DNA of 64,000 bases from Pseudonocardiaceae bacterium (GTDB taxonomy: Bacteria; Actinomycetota; Actinomycetes; Mycobacteriales; Pseudonocardiaceae), in contig WHSY01000015.1 in NCBI GenBank assembly GCA_009379815.1, forward strand, positions 330 to 64,329, in the 5' to 3' direction. Below the pieces are notes generated by a model. It was not told the origin of the DNA. It did no database searches and saw only the letters and a list, made by a program, of their open reading frames with translations. The position numbers and the translations under genes are program-made. Position 1 is the first letter of the stretch; each line of letters starts with the position of its first letter. Below are positions 33,159 through 41,583 of the stretch, piece by piece.

Positions 33159-35288
33159 GTGACGGATCTCGCCGGGTTGCTCGCGCCGTCGTCCATCGCG
33201 ATCATCGGAGCCTCCGCCACGGCGGGCGCACCGGGCCGTGATGTGTACGAGAACATCGCCCACCACTCGAAGTTCGACGGCGAGCTGTTCCTGGTGAACC
33301 CCGCTCGCGCGGAGATCGATGGCCGGCGTTGCTACCGCGCGATCTCCGAGCTGCCGGCGAACTCCATCGACGTGGCCGTGGTCGTGGTCGGTGTGCAGGA
33401 TGTGGTGAGCTCGGTCGAGCAGTGCGCGGAGCGCGGGGTCAGGTTCGCGATCATCCCGACCGGTGGGATGGGGGAGCTGGGTTCGGCTGGCAAGCTGGCC
33501 GAAGCGCGGCTGCGCGAGGTCGTCGCCGAGTCCGGGATCAGGCTCTACGGCCCCAACTGCCCGGGTCTGTCGAATGTCAACGACGGCATCTTCATGAGCG
33601 TGTCGCCCTCGGCGCGCTCCGACACGCTGGGCGGATCGATCGGTCTGGTCACCCAGGGCGGCGCGCTGGGCAGAAACGCCATGCAGTACATGGACCAGGG
33701 ACTGGGGATCGGCTGCTGGTTGTCGGCCGGCAACGAGGTGGACCTGGAACTGTCGGAGTTCGTGGCGCACCTGGTCGCGGATCCGCGGATCGCGGTGATC
33801 GCGTGCGTCATCGAGGGCTTCCAGGACGGGAGCGGTTTCCTCCGTGCGGTCCTCGAGGCCGGCGCGGTGGGCAAGCCGGTCGTCGCCGTCGTGTTGGGTC
33901 AGTCGGACGTGGGAGCTCGCGCCGCGGAGAGCCACACCGCGCACCTGGCCGGCTCGGGCCGGGTGGCGGAGGCCGTGCTGCGCCAGCACGGCGTGGTGGT
34001 GGTGCCCGACGTGACGGAGCTGATGGAACAGTCGGCGTTGCTGGCCCGCCGGACCGGCGGGCAGATCCGGCCGTGTGTGGTCAGCTTCTCGGGTGGGGCG
34101 GCGGTCGGTGCAGTGGACGCGCTGGCCGGCGAGGGTCTCGAACTGGCCGAGCTGGGGCCGCGGACGCTGTCGCAGCTGACTGCCGTGCTGCCGTCGTTCG
34201 CCACGGCCGCGAACCCGCTCGATCTGACCATGGAGGTCTTCCGCCGGACCGAGATCGCCCGCGACTCGGCCGCCATCCTCGGCAGGGACCCGGGCGTCAA
34301 CACCCTCGTGGTCCCGGTGCCCGCCGACTACGGCGAGATCACCAGAACCTTCGCCCGAGAGGTGATGGGCTTCGAGTCCGAGGCGGCGGGGAACCGGGTC
34401 GTGCCGGTCTGGACGAGCCCACGCCGAGGCGGCGGCAACGAGGAGTTCGAGCGGCACGGTGCGATGCCGTTCTCGCGGATGTCCGGGCTGGCCAGGGCGC
34501 TGCGGCGGTGCCAGGAGTACGAGCGGTGGCGGGCCCGGCCCGCCACTCGCCGCAGCCGGACGGACAGTGCGGAGCCGCCATCCGAGCGGGGGCGCGCAGC
34601 TCCCCGGCGCGATATCGGTGAGCTGACCGAGGTCGCGGCGAAGGCTCTGCTCGCCGAGTACCAGGTCCCGGTCCCGGCCGGCGAGCTCGCCGAGTCCCCC
34701 CGAGCGGCCGCGCAGGTCGCGGAACGGATCGGCTTCCCGGTGGTGATGAAGGTCGCGTCCGCGGCGATCGCGCACAAGACCGACGTGGGCGCCGTGGCGA
34801 CCGATGTGGGCTCGGTGGCGGCCGTGCACGACCAGTGGACAGCCCTGATGGCGGCGTCCGGGGACGCCGGCATCCGGACCGGCGACATCGCAGGGCTCCT
34901 CGTCGAGCAGCAGGCAGCCGTGGGAGTCGACCTGCTGGTAGCGGTGCGGCGCGACCCGACTTTCGGGCGCATCGTGGCACTGGGTCTCGGCGGCGTCTTC
35001 ACGGAGGTCCTCAACGACGTCACGTTCGCGGTCCCGCCGATGGCGGCCGACGAGCTGCGGGCGCTGCTCGCGGACCTGGCCGGATGGCCGTTGCTGGAAG
35101 GTGCCCGCGGCCGGCCACCCGCGGACCTCGACGCGCTGGCCGAGGTCGTCACCAGGCTCGACGAGCTGATCTCGCAACACCCGGACATCACCGAAGTGGA
35201 GATCAACCCGCTGCGTCTCTACCCGGTCGGCGAGGGTGCTGTCGCGCTGGATGCCCTCATCACTGCCCGGGATCCGGTCGCCGGTTGA
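33159..35288 (+). CDS. Acetate-CoA ligase family protein (ADP-forming type)
   Basis: A 709-residue fusion of the alpha and beta parts of NDP-forming acyl-CoA synthetases. Order: CoA-binding Rossmann domain (SSIAIIGASATAG, about 8-130, ending LYGPNCPGLSN), succinyl-CoA-ligase-like domains with GLVTQGGALG and the phospho-His region AESHTAHLAGS, a linker rich in Arg, and an ATP-grasp domain (about 490-709; VPVPAGELAESPRAAAQVAERIGFPVVMKVAS). It activates or deactivates an organic acid with ATP and CoA. GTG 33159 was chosen because the family starts at TDLAGLLAPSSIA. It is convergent with the acyl-CoA dehydrogenase and follows the GntR gene by 43 bp. Confidence 0.9.
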   Translation: MTDLAGLLAPSSIAIIGASATAGAPGRDVYENIAHHSKFDGELFLVNPARAEIDGRRCYRAISELPANSIDVAVVVVGVQDVVSSVEQCAERGVRFAIIPTGGMGELGSAGKLAEARLREVVAESGIRLYGPNCPGLSNVNDGIFMSVSPSARSDTLGGSIGLVTQGGALGRNAMQYMDQGLGIGCWLSAGNEVDLELSEFVAHLVADPRIAVIACVIEGFQDGSGFLRAVLEAGAVGKPVVAVVLGQSDVGARAAESHTAHLAGSGRVAEAVLRQHGVVVVPDVTELMEQSALLARRTGGQIRPCVVSFSGGAAVGAVDALAGEGLELAELGPRTLSQLTAVLPSFATAANPLDLTMEVFRRTEIARDSAAILGRDPGVNTLVVPVPADYGEITRTFAREVMGFESEAAGNRVVPVWTSPRRGGGNEEFERHGAMPFSRMSGLARALRRCQEYERWRARPATRRSRTDSAEPPSERGRAAPRRDIGELTEVAAKALLAEYQVPVPAGELAESPRAAAQVAERIGFPVVMKVASAAIAHKTDVGAVATDVGSVAAVHDQWTALMAASGDAGIRTGDIAGLLVEQQAAVGVDLLVAVRRDPTFGRIVALGLGGVFTEVLNDVTFAVPPMAADELRALLADLAGWPLLEGARGRPPADLDALAEVVTRLDELISQHPDITEVEINPLRLYPVGEGAVALDALITARDPVAG

Positions 35289-35311
35289 GGCGCGCGGACG
35301 GGCTTGCGAGG

Positions 35312-36511
35312 TCACACGAAGGCGGAGATGCCGAGCTGCTCACGGGCGATGACCAGTCGCTGCACCTGAGACGTGCCCTCGACGATCATGCCGCCCCGCG
35401 CGTCCCGGAAGACCCGCTCCAGGCCGTACTCCTTACTGGTGCCCATCGCCCCGTGGACCTGCAGCGCGTTGTTCGCCACCTCGAATGCCGTTTCCGTGGC
35501 GAACAGCTTCGCGATCGCGCATTCCTCTCGCGCGATGACGCCGCTGGTGTCGAGCACCCGGGCAGCGGCGTAGCCCAGGGAGCGCGCGGCGGCCGTCTTG
35601 ACCCGCATGTCGGCCACCAACTGCTGGACGAGTTGGAACTCGGCGATCCGCTTGCCGAACTGTGTCCGGTCCGTGGCGTAGCGGATCGAGGTGTCCAGTG
35701 CCCGTTGGGCCGCACCGACGGCACCCATCGCGACGTTGAGCCGGCCGAGGTCCAGACCTGTCAGGAACAAGGCGCCGCCCTCGCCGACCTTCCCGAGGAG
35801 GGCATCAGCGCTCACCCGCGTGCCGGCGAAGGACAGCTCCGAGGTGGTGGTGGCCTTGAGGAACATCGTCTCGACACGCTGTGCCTCGAACTCGCATGAA
35901 CGCGGGTCGATGAGAAACGCGGTGAGGCCCTCGTCGCCGGTGCCGTCGGGGGGCTTGACCTTCGCCAGCAGGACGCCGAAGTCGCCGATGGCACCGTTGG
36001 TGATCCACAGCTTCGTGCCGTTGATGACGTAGCCGTCCCCGTCCGGCACTGCGGTGGTCTCGATACCTCGCACGTCCGAACCGTGGTCTGGTTCGGTGAT
36101 ACCGAACCAGCACAGCCGCTGTCCGCGCAGCAGCGGCGCCAGATACTCCGCTCGCTGCTGGTCCGTGGCTGCCCTGTCGAGTATCAGCGCCACCATGGTG
36201 ATGACACTGAGGGTGGACCGCAGTGACATCCAGTGGTAGCCGGTCTCCTCCATGAGGACGGCCATGTCCGTGTAGCTGAGTCCCTGACCGCCGGACGTCT
36301 CGGGCAGGATCCCGCCGACCGGGCCGAACGGAACCAGGCCGGGCAGGACCTGCCGGGGGAAGATGCCGGTGTCCTCGCAGCCGGCGACGAGCGGTTCCAC
36401 CTCCCGGTTCATGAACTGCCGCAGCGACTCTTGCAGGCTCTGCTGCTCCGGCGTCAGCGTGGCGCGCTGGACCGCGTCGAGCTTGCGCTGGTAGCCGGCG
36501 TCGGATGACAT
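35312..36511 (-). CDS. Acyl-CoA dehydrogenase family protein
   Basis: A 399-residue FAD enzyme that introduces an alpha,beta double bond into an acyl-CoA. The FAD- and substrate-binding segments CWFGITEPDHGSDVRGIETTA and GTKLWITNGAIGDFGVLLAKV are present, the helical C-domain contains AAQRALDTSIRYATDRTQFGKRI, and the catalytic Glu is in VEGTSQVQRLVIARE. The start at 36511 has a GGAGGG ribosome site; the frame upstream to 36550 is not conserved. It is transcribed divergently from the AMP-forming CoA ligase across a 181-bp region with two GntR-type sites, which predicts coordinated control with the ligase. Confidence 0.94.
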   Translation of the reverse strand: MSSDAGYQRKLDAVQRATLTPEQQSLQESLRQFMNREVEPLVAGCEDTGIFPRQVLPGLVPFGPVGGILPETSGGQGLSYTDMAVLMEETGYHWMSLRSTLSVITMVALILDRAATDQQRAEYLAPLLRGQRLCWFGITEPDHGSDVRGIETTAVPDGDGYVINGTKLWITNGAIGDFGVLLAKVKPPDGTGDEGLTAFLIDPRSCEFEAQRVETMFLKATTTSELSFAGTRVSADALLGKVGEGGALFLTGLDLGRLNVAMGAVGAAQRALDTSIRYATDRTQFGKRIAEFQLVQQLVADMRVKTAAARSLGYAAARVLDTSGVIAREECAIAKLFATETAFEVANNALQVHGAMGTSKEYGLERVFRDARGGMIVEGTSQVQRLVIAREQLGISAFV

Positions 36512-36606
36512 AGGCCCTCCTGTCTCAGTGGTTGCGGAGTTCGTCCCCAACGGCCACCCATGTCCATCGTTCTCGCCGCAGGCGGGTACCGGAAGATCAT
36601 GGTACC

Positions 36607-36692
36607 TTATATATCAGATGTCGGATGGACGATGCCTGTTCTGTATGCGCCGAGGACTGCCTCCGACAGTTGATATCTGATATACTCTGATC
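36607..36692. promoter_or_regulatory. Two GntR-type operators in divergent promoter; leaderless ligase start
   Basis: On the minus strand GACATCTGATATATAA (36607-36622) lies upstream of the acyl-CoA dehydrogenase. On the plus strand TTGATATCTGATATACTC (36670-36687) precedes the CoA ligase; its TATACT (36681-36686) is a -10 only 6 bp before ATG 36693, so the ligase mRNA is probably leaderless. Confidence 0.6.
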
Positions 36693-38327
36693 ATGAACGC
36701 GGCCGGCGATGCCAGCGCAGCAGGGCCGTCAGCCGCAACCGGCACACTGTCGCGCTTCCTGCACACGGTGGCACAGCGGGCACCGTCCGGTTCAGGTCTG
36801 TTCATGAGCACCGAGCCGGAGCACGGGCTGGGCTACCAGGAGCTCGAGCATCAGGTGCAACGGGTGGCGAAGTCGCTCGACGCGATGGGGCTGCGACCGG
36901 GGGATGCCTTCGCGCTGTGGCTTCCGAACTGCGTGGAGTGGTTCGTCCTGCACTTCGCTGCGGCGCGGCTCGGCCTGGTCACCGTGCCGCTGAACACGCG
37001 CTATCTCGTGACCGAGGTGCGGCACCTGCTCACGACCAGCCGCGCGCGGCTGCTCGCGATCGACCCGGGTTTTCACGGGCTGGACTTCGCCGGGGCGGTC
37101 GAGGAGCTCGTCGCCGACGGCTCCGTGCCCCTGGAGCACGTCGTGACCGTCGGGGCGGGGCGGTGCGACGTCCCGCACGTGCCCTTCGCGGCGCTGCTCG
37201 AGCCGACCGCGGCAGCACACGGTGGCGAACCGGGCGATCAGATCACCGAGCAGACACCGCTCGTCGTCTTCGGCACCTCCGGCACGACTTCTGCCCCGAA
37301 GCTCGCGCTGCACCCGCACAGCAACGTGGTCCGCCACTCCGAGGCGGTCCGTGAGGGCTTCGGACTGACCGCCGACGACGTCGTGCTCGGCATGCTGCCG
37401 CCCTGCGGCGCCTACGGGTACACGGTCGCGCTCGCGGCGATGGCCGCCGGCGCCAGGCTCGTCCTGCTCCCCACGTTCGACCCGGTGCAACTGCCCGAGC
37501 TGGTCGCCGAGCATGGAGTGACCTTCCTGGCCGCGACCGAGCCCATCCTTCGCACGGCGCTGGCCGAACCCGCAGCCACGGCGAAGCTCGGTAGCTGGCG
37601 GATCGGCGCCACCGCAGGCGGCAGCGTCGCAGAGATCGTGGGGCTACTGGACAGTGGCGGCACCGTCCTGGTCAACGTGTACGGGGCCTCGGAGGCGCTG
37701 GCGCTGACCGCGTTCCGTGATCCGGTGGGCGACGTGGCGACCAGGAGCGTTCCCGGCGGCAGGGTGGCCGACCCGGGTCTCGAGGTCAAGGCGGTGCACG
37801 TGGATTCGGGCGCCCCGCTACCGGAGGGCGGGTCCGGCGAGCTGCTGTTCCGGGGTTACTGCATCTTCACCGAGTACCTCGGCAACCCGGCGGCCACGGC
37901 CGCTGCGTTCACGGAGGACGGCTGGTACCGCAGCGGCGATCGCGGCCGGGTTTCCGACGGCGGGACGGTGTTCGAGTACCAGGGCCGGTTGGACGACACG
38001 TTGCGGCTCAAGGGTTTCCTCGTGGACCCCGCTCAGATCGAGGAGACCCTGCTGACCCACCCCGCGGTCGGCGAGACCCAGGTGGTCGGGGTGCCCGACG
38101 TCGCCACCGGGGAGGACATCGCCGTGGGGTTCGTCGTCCCGGTGCCGGGCCAGACGGTCACGGGTGAGGAGCTGCGCTCCTGGTGCCGTCAGCGGGTCGC
38201 GGGCTACAAGATCCCCGGGCACGTCGAGATCGTCGCGGAGATCCCGACCACGCCCAGCGCGAACGGCGACAAGGCGCTCAAGCGCGGGCTCCGCGAGGCA
38301 GCGGCCGGCCTGCTGGGCGCGAACTGA
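36693..38327 (+). CDS. Class I adenylate-forming acyl-CoA ligase
   Basis: A 544-residue AMP-dependent synthetase. The P-loop VFGTSGTTSAPK is in the first third, YGASEALAL replaces the common YGxTE A5 motif, RSGDRGRV is A7, YQGRLDDTLRLKGFLVDPAQIEE is the hinge, and the C-terminal Lys lies in PSANGDKALKRGL. It converts a carboxylic acid, ATP and CoA to acyl-CoA, AMP and PPi. No ribosome site precedes ATG 36693, in line with a leaderless transcript. It leads a + strand operon with an SDR, a MaoC hydratase and a CapA-like protein, so it would feed a beta-oxidation-like route. Confidence 0.92.
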   Translation: MNAAGDASAAGPSAATGTLSRFLHTVAQRAPSGSGLFMSTEPEHGLGYQELEHQVQRVAKSLDAMGLRPGDAFALWLPNCVEWFVLHFAAARLGLVTVPLNTRYLVTEVRHLLTTSRARLLAIDPGFHGLDFAGAVEELVADGSVPLEHVVTVGAGRCDVPHVPFAALLEPTAAAHGGEPGDQITEQTPLVVFGTSGTTSAPKLALHPHSNVVRHSEAVREGFGLTADDVVLGMLPPCGAYGYTVALAAMAAGARLVLLPTFDPVQLPELVAEHGVTFLAATEPILRTALAEPAATAKLGSWRIGATAGGSVAEIVGLLDSGGTVLVNVYGASEALALTAFRDPVGDVATRSVPGGRVADPGLEVKAVHVDSGAPLPEGGSGELLFRGYCIFTEYLGNPAATAAAFTEDGWYRSGDRGRVSDGGTVFEYQGRLDDTLRLKGFLVDPAQIEETLLTHPAVGETQVVGVPDVATGEDIAVGFVVPVPGQTVTGEELRSWCRQRVAGYKIPGHVEIVAEIPTTPSANGDKALKRGLREAAAGLLGAN

Positions 38328-38374
38328 CCGGCCCCGGTCGGCGCCCGGTCTGCCCGTCCGGTGAGAGGAGAACG

Positions 38375-39124
38375 ATGAGTGGCGAGCTCGAGGGGCGGGT
38401 GGCCCTGGTCACCGGGGCCGCCCAGGGCATCGGCCTGGCATGCGCCGAGCTGTTGCTCGAACGGGGAGCGCGGACGGCGCTGCTCGACATGGATCCGGCG
38501 GCAGTGGTCGCTGCGGCGCAGCGTCTCGACCCGTCGGGCGAGCGCGTGCTCGCCGTCGAGGCCGACGTCACCGACCTGCCCGCGGTGCAGGCCGCCGTGG
38601 ATACGGTGTGTCACCGGTTCGATGACGTGGGGATCCTGGTCAACAACGCCGGATTCCCCCGTGACGCGTACCTGTCGAAGATGGCGCCCGAGGACTGGCA
38701 CCGGGTGATCGACGTCGTGCTGACCGGCACCTTCAACTGCTGCCAGGCCGTCATCGAGTCGATGATGGGCCAGCAATGGGGGCGCATCATCAACATGTCC
38801 TCACGCAGCCATCTGGGCAATCCCGGACAGACGAACTACTCCGCGGCCAAGGCCGGGCTCATCGGCTTCACGCGGGCACTGGCGCTGGAGTCCGGCGCGT
38901 TCGGCATCACCGTCAACGCGGTGGCCCCCGGCTTCGTCGAGACCGAGGGGATGACGCGGCTCGAGAACTACGACGTGCTCAAGCAGCGATCGGTGGACAA
39001 GTCGCCGCTGAAACGGGTGGGCCAGCCGGAGGAGATCGCGACCACGGTCGCCTTCCTCGCAGGACCGGGCGCGGCCTACATCACCGGCGAGACCGTCCAC
39101 GTGACCGGAGGGCGCTACGCATGA
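38375..39124 (+). CDS. SDR family oxidoreductase, FabG-like
   Basis: A 249-residue SDR close to 3-oxoacyl-[ACP/CoA] reductases. TGAAQGIG is near residues 13-20, NNAGFPRD at about 87-94, the Ser in NMSSRS, Tyr in TNYSAAKAG with its Lys, and the C-terminal ITGETVHVTGGRYA. In this operon it probably oxidises a 3-hydroxyacyl-CoA made by the adjacent MaoC hydratase. ATG 38375 has GAGAGGAG 6 bp upstream; upstream frame codons overlap the ligase and are rejected. It overlaps the MaoC gene by ATGA. Confidence 0.93.
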   Translation: MSGELEGRVALVTGAAQGIGLACAELLLERGARTALLDMDPAAVVAAAQRLDPSGERVLAVEADVTDLPAVQAAVDTVCHRFDDVGILVNNAGFPRDAYLSKMAPEDWHRVIDVVLTGTFNCCQAVIESMMGQQWGRIINMSSRSHLGNPGQTNYSAAKAGLIGFTRALALESGAFGITVNAVAPGFVETEGMTRLENYDVLKQRSVDKSPLKRVGQPEEIATTVAFLAGPGAAYITGETVHVTGGRYA

Positions 39125-39654
39125 CCCGCACTTCGAAGCGAGTCACATCGCGGGACGCTGCCTCGCAGCCCGCGGAGGACGCCCTGTTCTTCGACGACCT
39201 GGTGCCCGGCGAGCAGCACGTGACCGCCGGGCGGACCGTCACCGAAGCGGACGTGGTGGGCTTCGCCGGCCTGTCCGGCGACTACAACAGGCTGCATGTC
39301 GACGCCGAATTCGCGGCGCACACGCCGTTCGGGGAGCGGGTCGCGCACGGGCTGCTGGTGCTGTCGATCGCCTCGGGCCTGGCGACGCGGCTGCGGGTCA
39401 GCGAGGCACTGCAGGCGAACATCCTCGGCCTGCTGGACCTGCAGTGCCAGTGGCCGGCTCCGACCCGGATCGGCGACACGGTGCGGGTCGTGCTGACCAT
39501 CAACGAGTGCTCGCCGACGAGCCGGCCCGATCGCGGGGTCGTGGTGATGTCGCGCGAGGTCGTCAACCAGCGGGAGGAGACGGTCATGTCGAGCGGGTGG
39601 AAGCTGCTGGTGCGCCGCAGGCCGGCTGCCGACGGTTCGGATGCCGGCGGATGA
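39121..39654 (+). CDS. MaoC family dehydratase
   Basis: A 177-residue hot-dog-fold enoyl-CoA hydratase. The catalytic motif is GLSGDYNRLHVDAEFA, with the Asp and His of the R-specific hydratase signature, followed by FGERVAHGLLVLSIASGL. The C-terminal half (NQREETVMSSGWKLLVRR) is typical of MaoC_dehydratas domains. It adds water to an enoyl-CoA that the acyl-CoA dehydrogenase at 35312 could supply. Start and stop overlap the neighbouring genes (ATGA on both sides), so the ligase-SDR-MaoC-CapA set is tightly coupled. Confidence 0.92.
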   Translation: MTRTSKRVTSRDAASQPAEDALFFDDLVPGEQHVTAGRTVTEADVVGFAGLSGDYNRLHVDAEFAAHTPFGERVAHGLLVLSIASGLATRLRVSEALQANILGLLDLQCQWPAPTRIGDTVRVVLTINECSPTSRPDRGVVVMSREVVNQREETVMSSGWKLLVRRRPAADGSDAGG

Positions 39655-40847
39655 GCGCCGGTAGGCGCCGGCTGCTCGGCTTCGTCGGCGACGTCATGGT
39701 CGACCGGGACGAGCCGGACACCGCCTTCGACCTCGCACGTGGCGCGCTCACCACGCCCGACCTGCTCTTCGGCAACTGCGAGTGCGTCTTCACCGACGAC
39801 CGGCGTCACCTGGCGCCCAGCGCCGCGGTCGTCGCCATCGCGCCCTCGGCCGCCGCCGCTGCGCTGGGACCGGCTGGGTTCGACGTCATGTCGCTGGCCA
39901 ACAACCACATCGTCGACGCGGGGCACGAGGGCATCGACACCACCGCCGGCCTGCTGGGTGGCCAGGGCATCCAGACGGTCGGAGCGGGCAGGAACCTGAC
40001 CGAGGCCCGGCGGCCCGCCACCCTGCGGACGGGTGATGTGACGGTCGCCTACCTCGCCTACGCGTCCTTCTTCCCTTCCGGGTACGAGGCCCGCGACGAC
40101 TGGCCCGGACTCGCTCCGGTGCGAAGCCGCAACCACTACGTGGAGAGGTTCCCCAACCTCTGGGCACCCGGCACGCCTCCGGTCTGCTCGACGGTTCCGG
40201 TCCCAGAGGACATGGAGCGCCTCGAGGCGGATCTGGTGGCCGCCCGGCAGGCTGCCGACATCGTCGTGGCCAGTTTCCACTGGGGTGACTACCAGCGCCC
40301 CTACGACCTGACCGACCACGAGGTCCGGACGGCACACTTCGCCGTCGGCTGCGGCGCCGACGTCGTCGTGGGCCACCACCACCACATGCTGCGCGGGGTC
40401 GAGTGGTATCGCGACCGCCCCATCTTCTACGGGCTGGGTCACTTCGTCTTCGACTTCGCGCTGCCCGAAAGCGGCCCGGCGGCCATGGTGGACAGGCAGG
40501 TCACCATCGATCCCGGCAACGACACCTACTACGGCCTCGCACCCCGGCAGGGGTGGCCGCTGCACCCGTGGCACCCCGATGCGCGCATGACCGCGCTGGC
40601 CTGGGTAGGCCTGGACGGAACGACGATCGACGGTGCCGGGTTCCTGCCGTGCCGGCTGAATCCGGCAGGCCAGGTCGAGCCGCTCGACCCGAGCAGCCCG
40701 GCCGGCGCCGCGGTCGTGGAGTACGTCCGGACGGGATGCGACACCCAGGACCTCGGCGTCGAGCTGGTGAACTCGCCCGATGTCGTGCTCGGCGGCCTGC
40801 CCACCGTCGAGGTGGTCGCCGAATCGCACCGGCAGGGCGCTGGCTGA
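39651..40847 (+). CDS. CapA-like (PGA_cap) metallophosphoesterase family protein
   Basis: A 398-residue protein of the CapA/poly-gamma-glutamate synthesis family, a calcineurin-like metallophosphoesterase fold. Motifs are FVGDVMVDR (first metal Asp), NCECVF, MSLANNHIVDAGHEG, VASFHWGDYQRPYD and VVGHHHHMLRGVEWY, then YGLGHFVFDF. CapA proteins are normally envelope-associated, but this one has no signal peptide or membrane anchor. Its ATG overlaps the MaoC stop, so it is translated with acyl-CoA enzymes. A hydrolase acting on a phosphorylated or amide-type intermediate is possible but unproven; the domain call is firm, the role is not. Confidence 0.85.
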   Translation: MSAGRRRLLGFVGDVMVDRDEPDTAFDLARGALTTPDLLFGNCECVFTDDRRHLAPSAAVVAIAPSAAAAALGPAGFDVMSLANNHIVDAGHEGIDTTAGLLGGQGIQTVGAGRNLTEARRPATLRTGDVTVAYLAYASFFPSGYEARDDWPGLAPVRSRNHYVERFPNLWAPGTPPVCSTVPVPEDMERLEADLVAARQAADIVVASFHWGDYQRPYDLTDHEVRTAHFAVGCGADVVVGHHHHMLRGVEWYRDRPIFYGLGHFVFDFALPESGPAAMVDRQVTIDPGNDTYYGLAPRQGWPLHPWHPDARMTALAWVGLDGTTIDGAGFLPCRLNPAGQVEPLDPSSPAGAAVVEYVRTGCDTQDLGVELVNSPDVVLGGLPTVEVVAESHRQGAG

Positions 40848-40887
40848 GTTCGTCGATCGGCACACTCGGGGCCGCGAAAGGGAGGGA

Positions 40888-40916
40888 TTGACATCAGCAT
40901 CTGATATACCGAGTAT
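40888..40916 (+). promoter_or_regulatory. Promoter with GntR-type operator in the spacer
   Basis: TTGACA (40888-40893), a 17-bp spacer and GAGTAT (40911-40916) form a promoter for the gene at 40956. ATCTGATATAC (40899-40909) lies wholly inside the spacer, an ideal repression site. Confidence 0.65.
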
Positions 40917-40955
40917 TTGTGCCAGTGCGTCCCTTCTCGCACCGATGGGAGAACC

Positions 40956-41519
40956 ATGAGCAAGCACCTTGATGCGTTCGCGGACTACATGCAGAACTCC
41001 TGGTCCAGAGCGGAAACGGAGACCGACACCCGCCGGCGAGCGATCCTGTTCAACTACAACCGTCACGCGGCCCTGGAGTTCTCGGACCGGTGGCAGGAGA
41101 TCTTCACTCCGGAGATGACGAATCCGCATCCGAAGTACAAGGTGCGGCTGGGATCCGACGAGGTCCAGGTGTTCGACGGCGTCGGGGAGGTCAAGGGGTT
41201 CTACGGCGCTCTGAACGAGTCGGTCGTGTGGCTGGAGGACGAGCAACTGTTCGTCAACGACTACGGCCTCGCCTCGTTCTCGACCTTCGGCCAGTTCATC
41301 GCCGGCAAGGACGCCGCAGCCGCCGGCTACGAGGTCGACGACCCCGAGGCGACCTACATGCTGTCGTGCCCGCTGGCCATGATCTGGCCCTACGACGAGA
41401 ACGCCAAGCTGATCGGCGAGGAGGTCTACGAGCTCGCCCCGCTGCAGCTGTCCAAGCCTGCTCCCGAGGACGTGTTCTCCTTCGAGGAGCGCGCCGAGGT
41501 GCTCGCGAAGTACCTGTAG
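40956..41519 (+). CDS. SnoaL/NTF2-like protein
   Basis: A 187-residue protein with an NTF2-like cone fold: an N-terminal helix pair (FADYMQNSWSRAE, RRAILFNYNRHAALEFSDRWQEIF), GVGEVKGFYGALNES in the middle and C-terminal sheets up to AKLIGEEVYE. Such proteins act as cyclases, isomerases, dehydratases or binding proteins. There is no signal peptide. It has its own promoter with an ATCTGATATAC site and is followed by a strong hairpin, so it is a monocistronic member of the GntR module. The reaction is unknown. Confidence 0.75.
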   Translation: MSKHLDAFADYMQNSWSRAETETDTRRRAILFNYNRHAALEFSDRWQEIFTPEMTNPHPKYKVRLGSDEVQVFDGVGEVKGFYGALNESVVWLEDEQLFVNDYGLASFSTFGQFIAGKDAAAAGYEVDDPEATYMLSCPLAMIWPYDENAKLIGEEVYELAPLQLSKPAPEDVFSFEERAEVLAKYL

Positions 41520-41533
41520 CCCGATGCCCGGGC

Positions 41534-41566
41534 GCGGCCACCGGTCGGGAGCCGGCCGGTGGCCGC
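41534..41566. terminator. Hairpin terminator between convergent genes
   Basis: GCGGCCACCGG (41534-41544) and CCGGTGGCCGC (41556-41566) form a perfect 11-bp stem with an 11-base loop. It lies between convergent units and can act in both directions; there is no T-tract. Confidence 0.7.
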
Positions 41567-41583
41567 GAACTACCGGGCGGTGT

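Noticed and set aside
33033-35315. Minus-strand frame of 760 codons opposite the ADP-forming CoA ligase
   Set aside because: Composition (many Arg, Asp, His, Val) is that of a GC-rich antisense shadow, with no domain motifs or ribosome site.
39282-41246. Minus-strand frame of 654 codons opposite MaoC, CapA and SnoaL-like genes
   Set aside because: It overlaps three well-supported genes and has no recognisable features.
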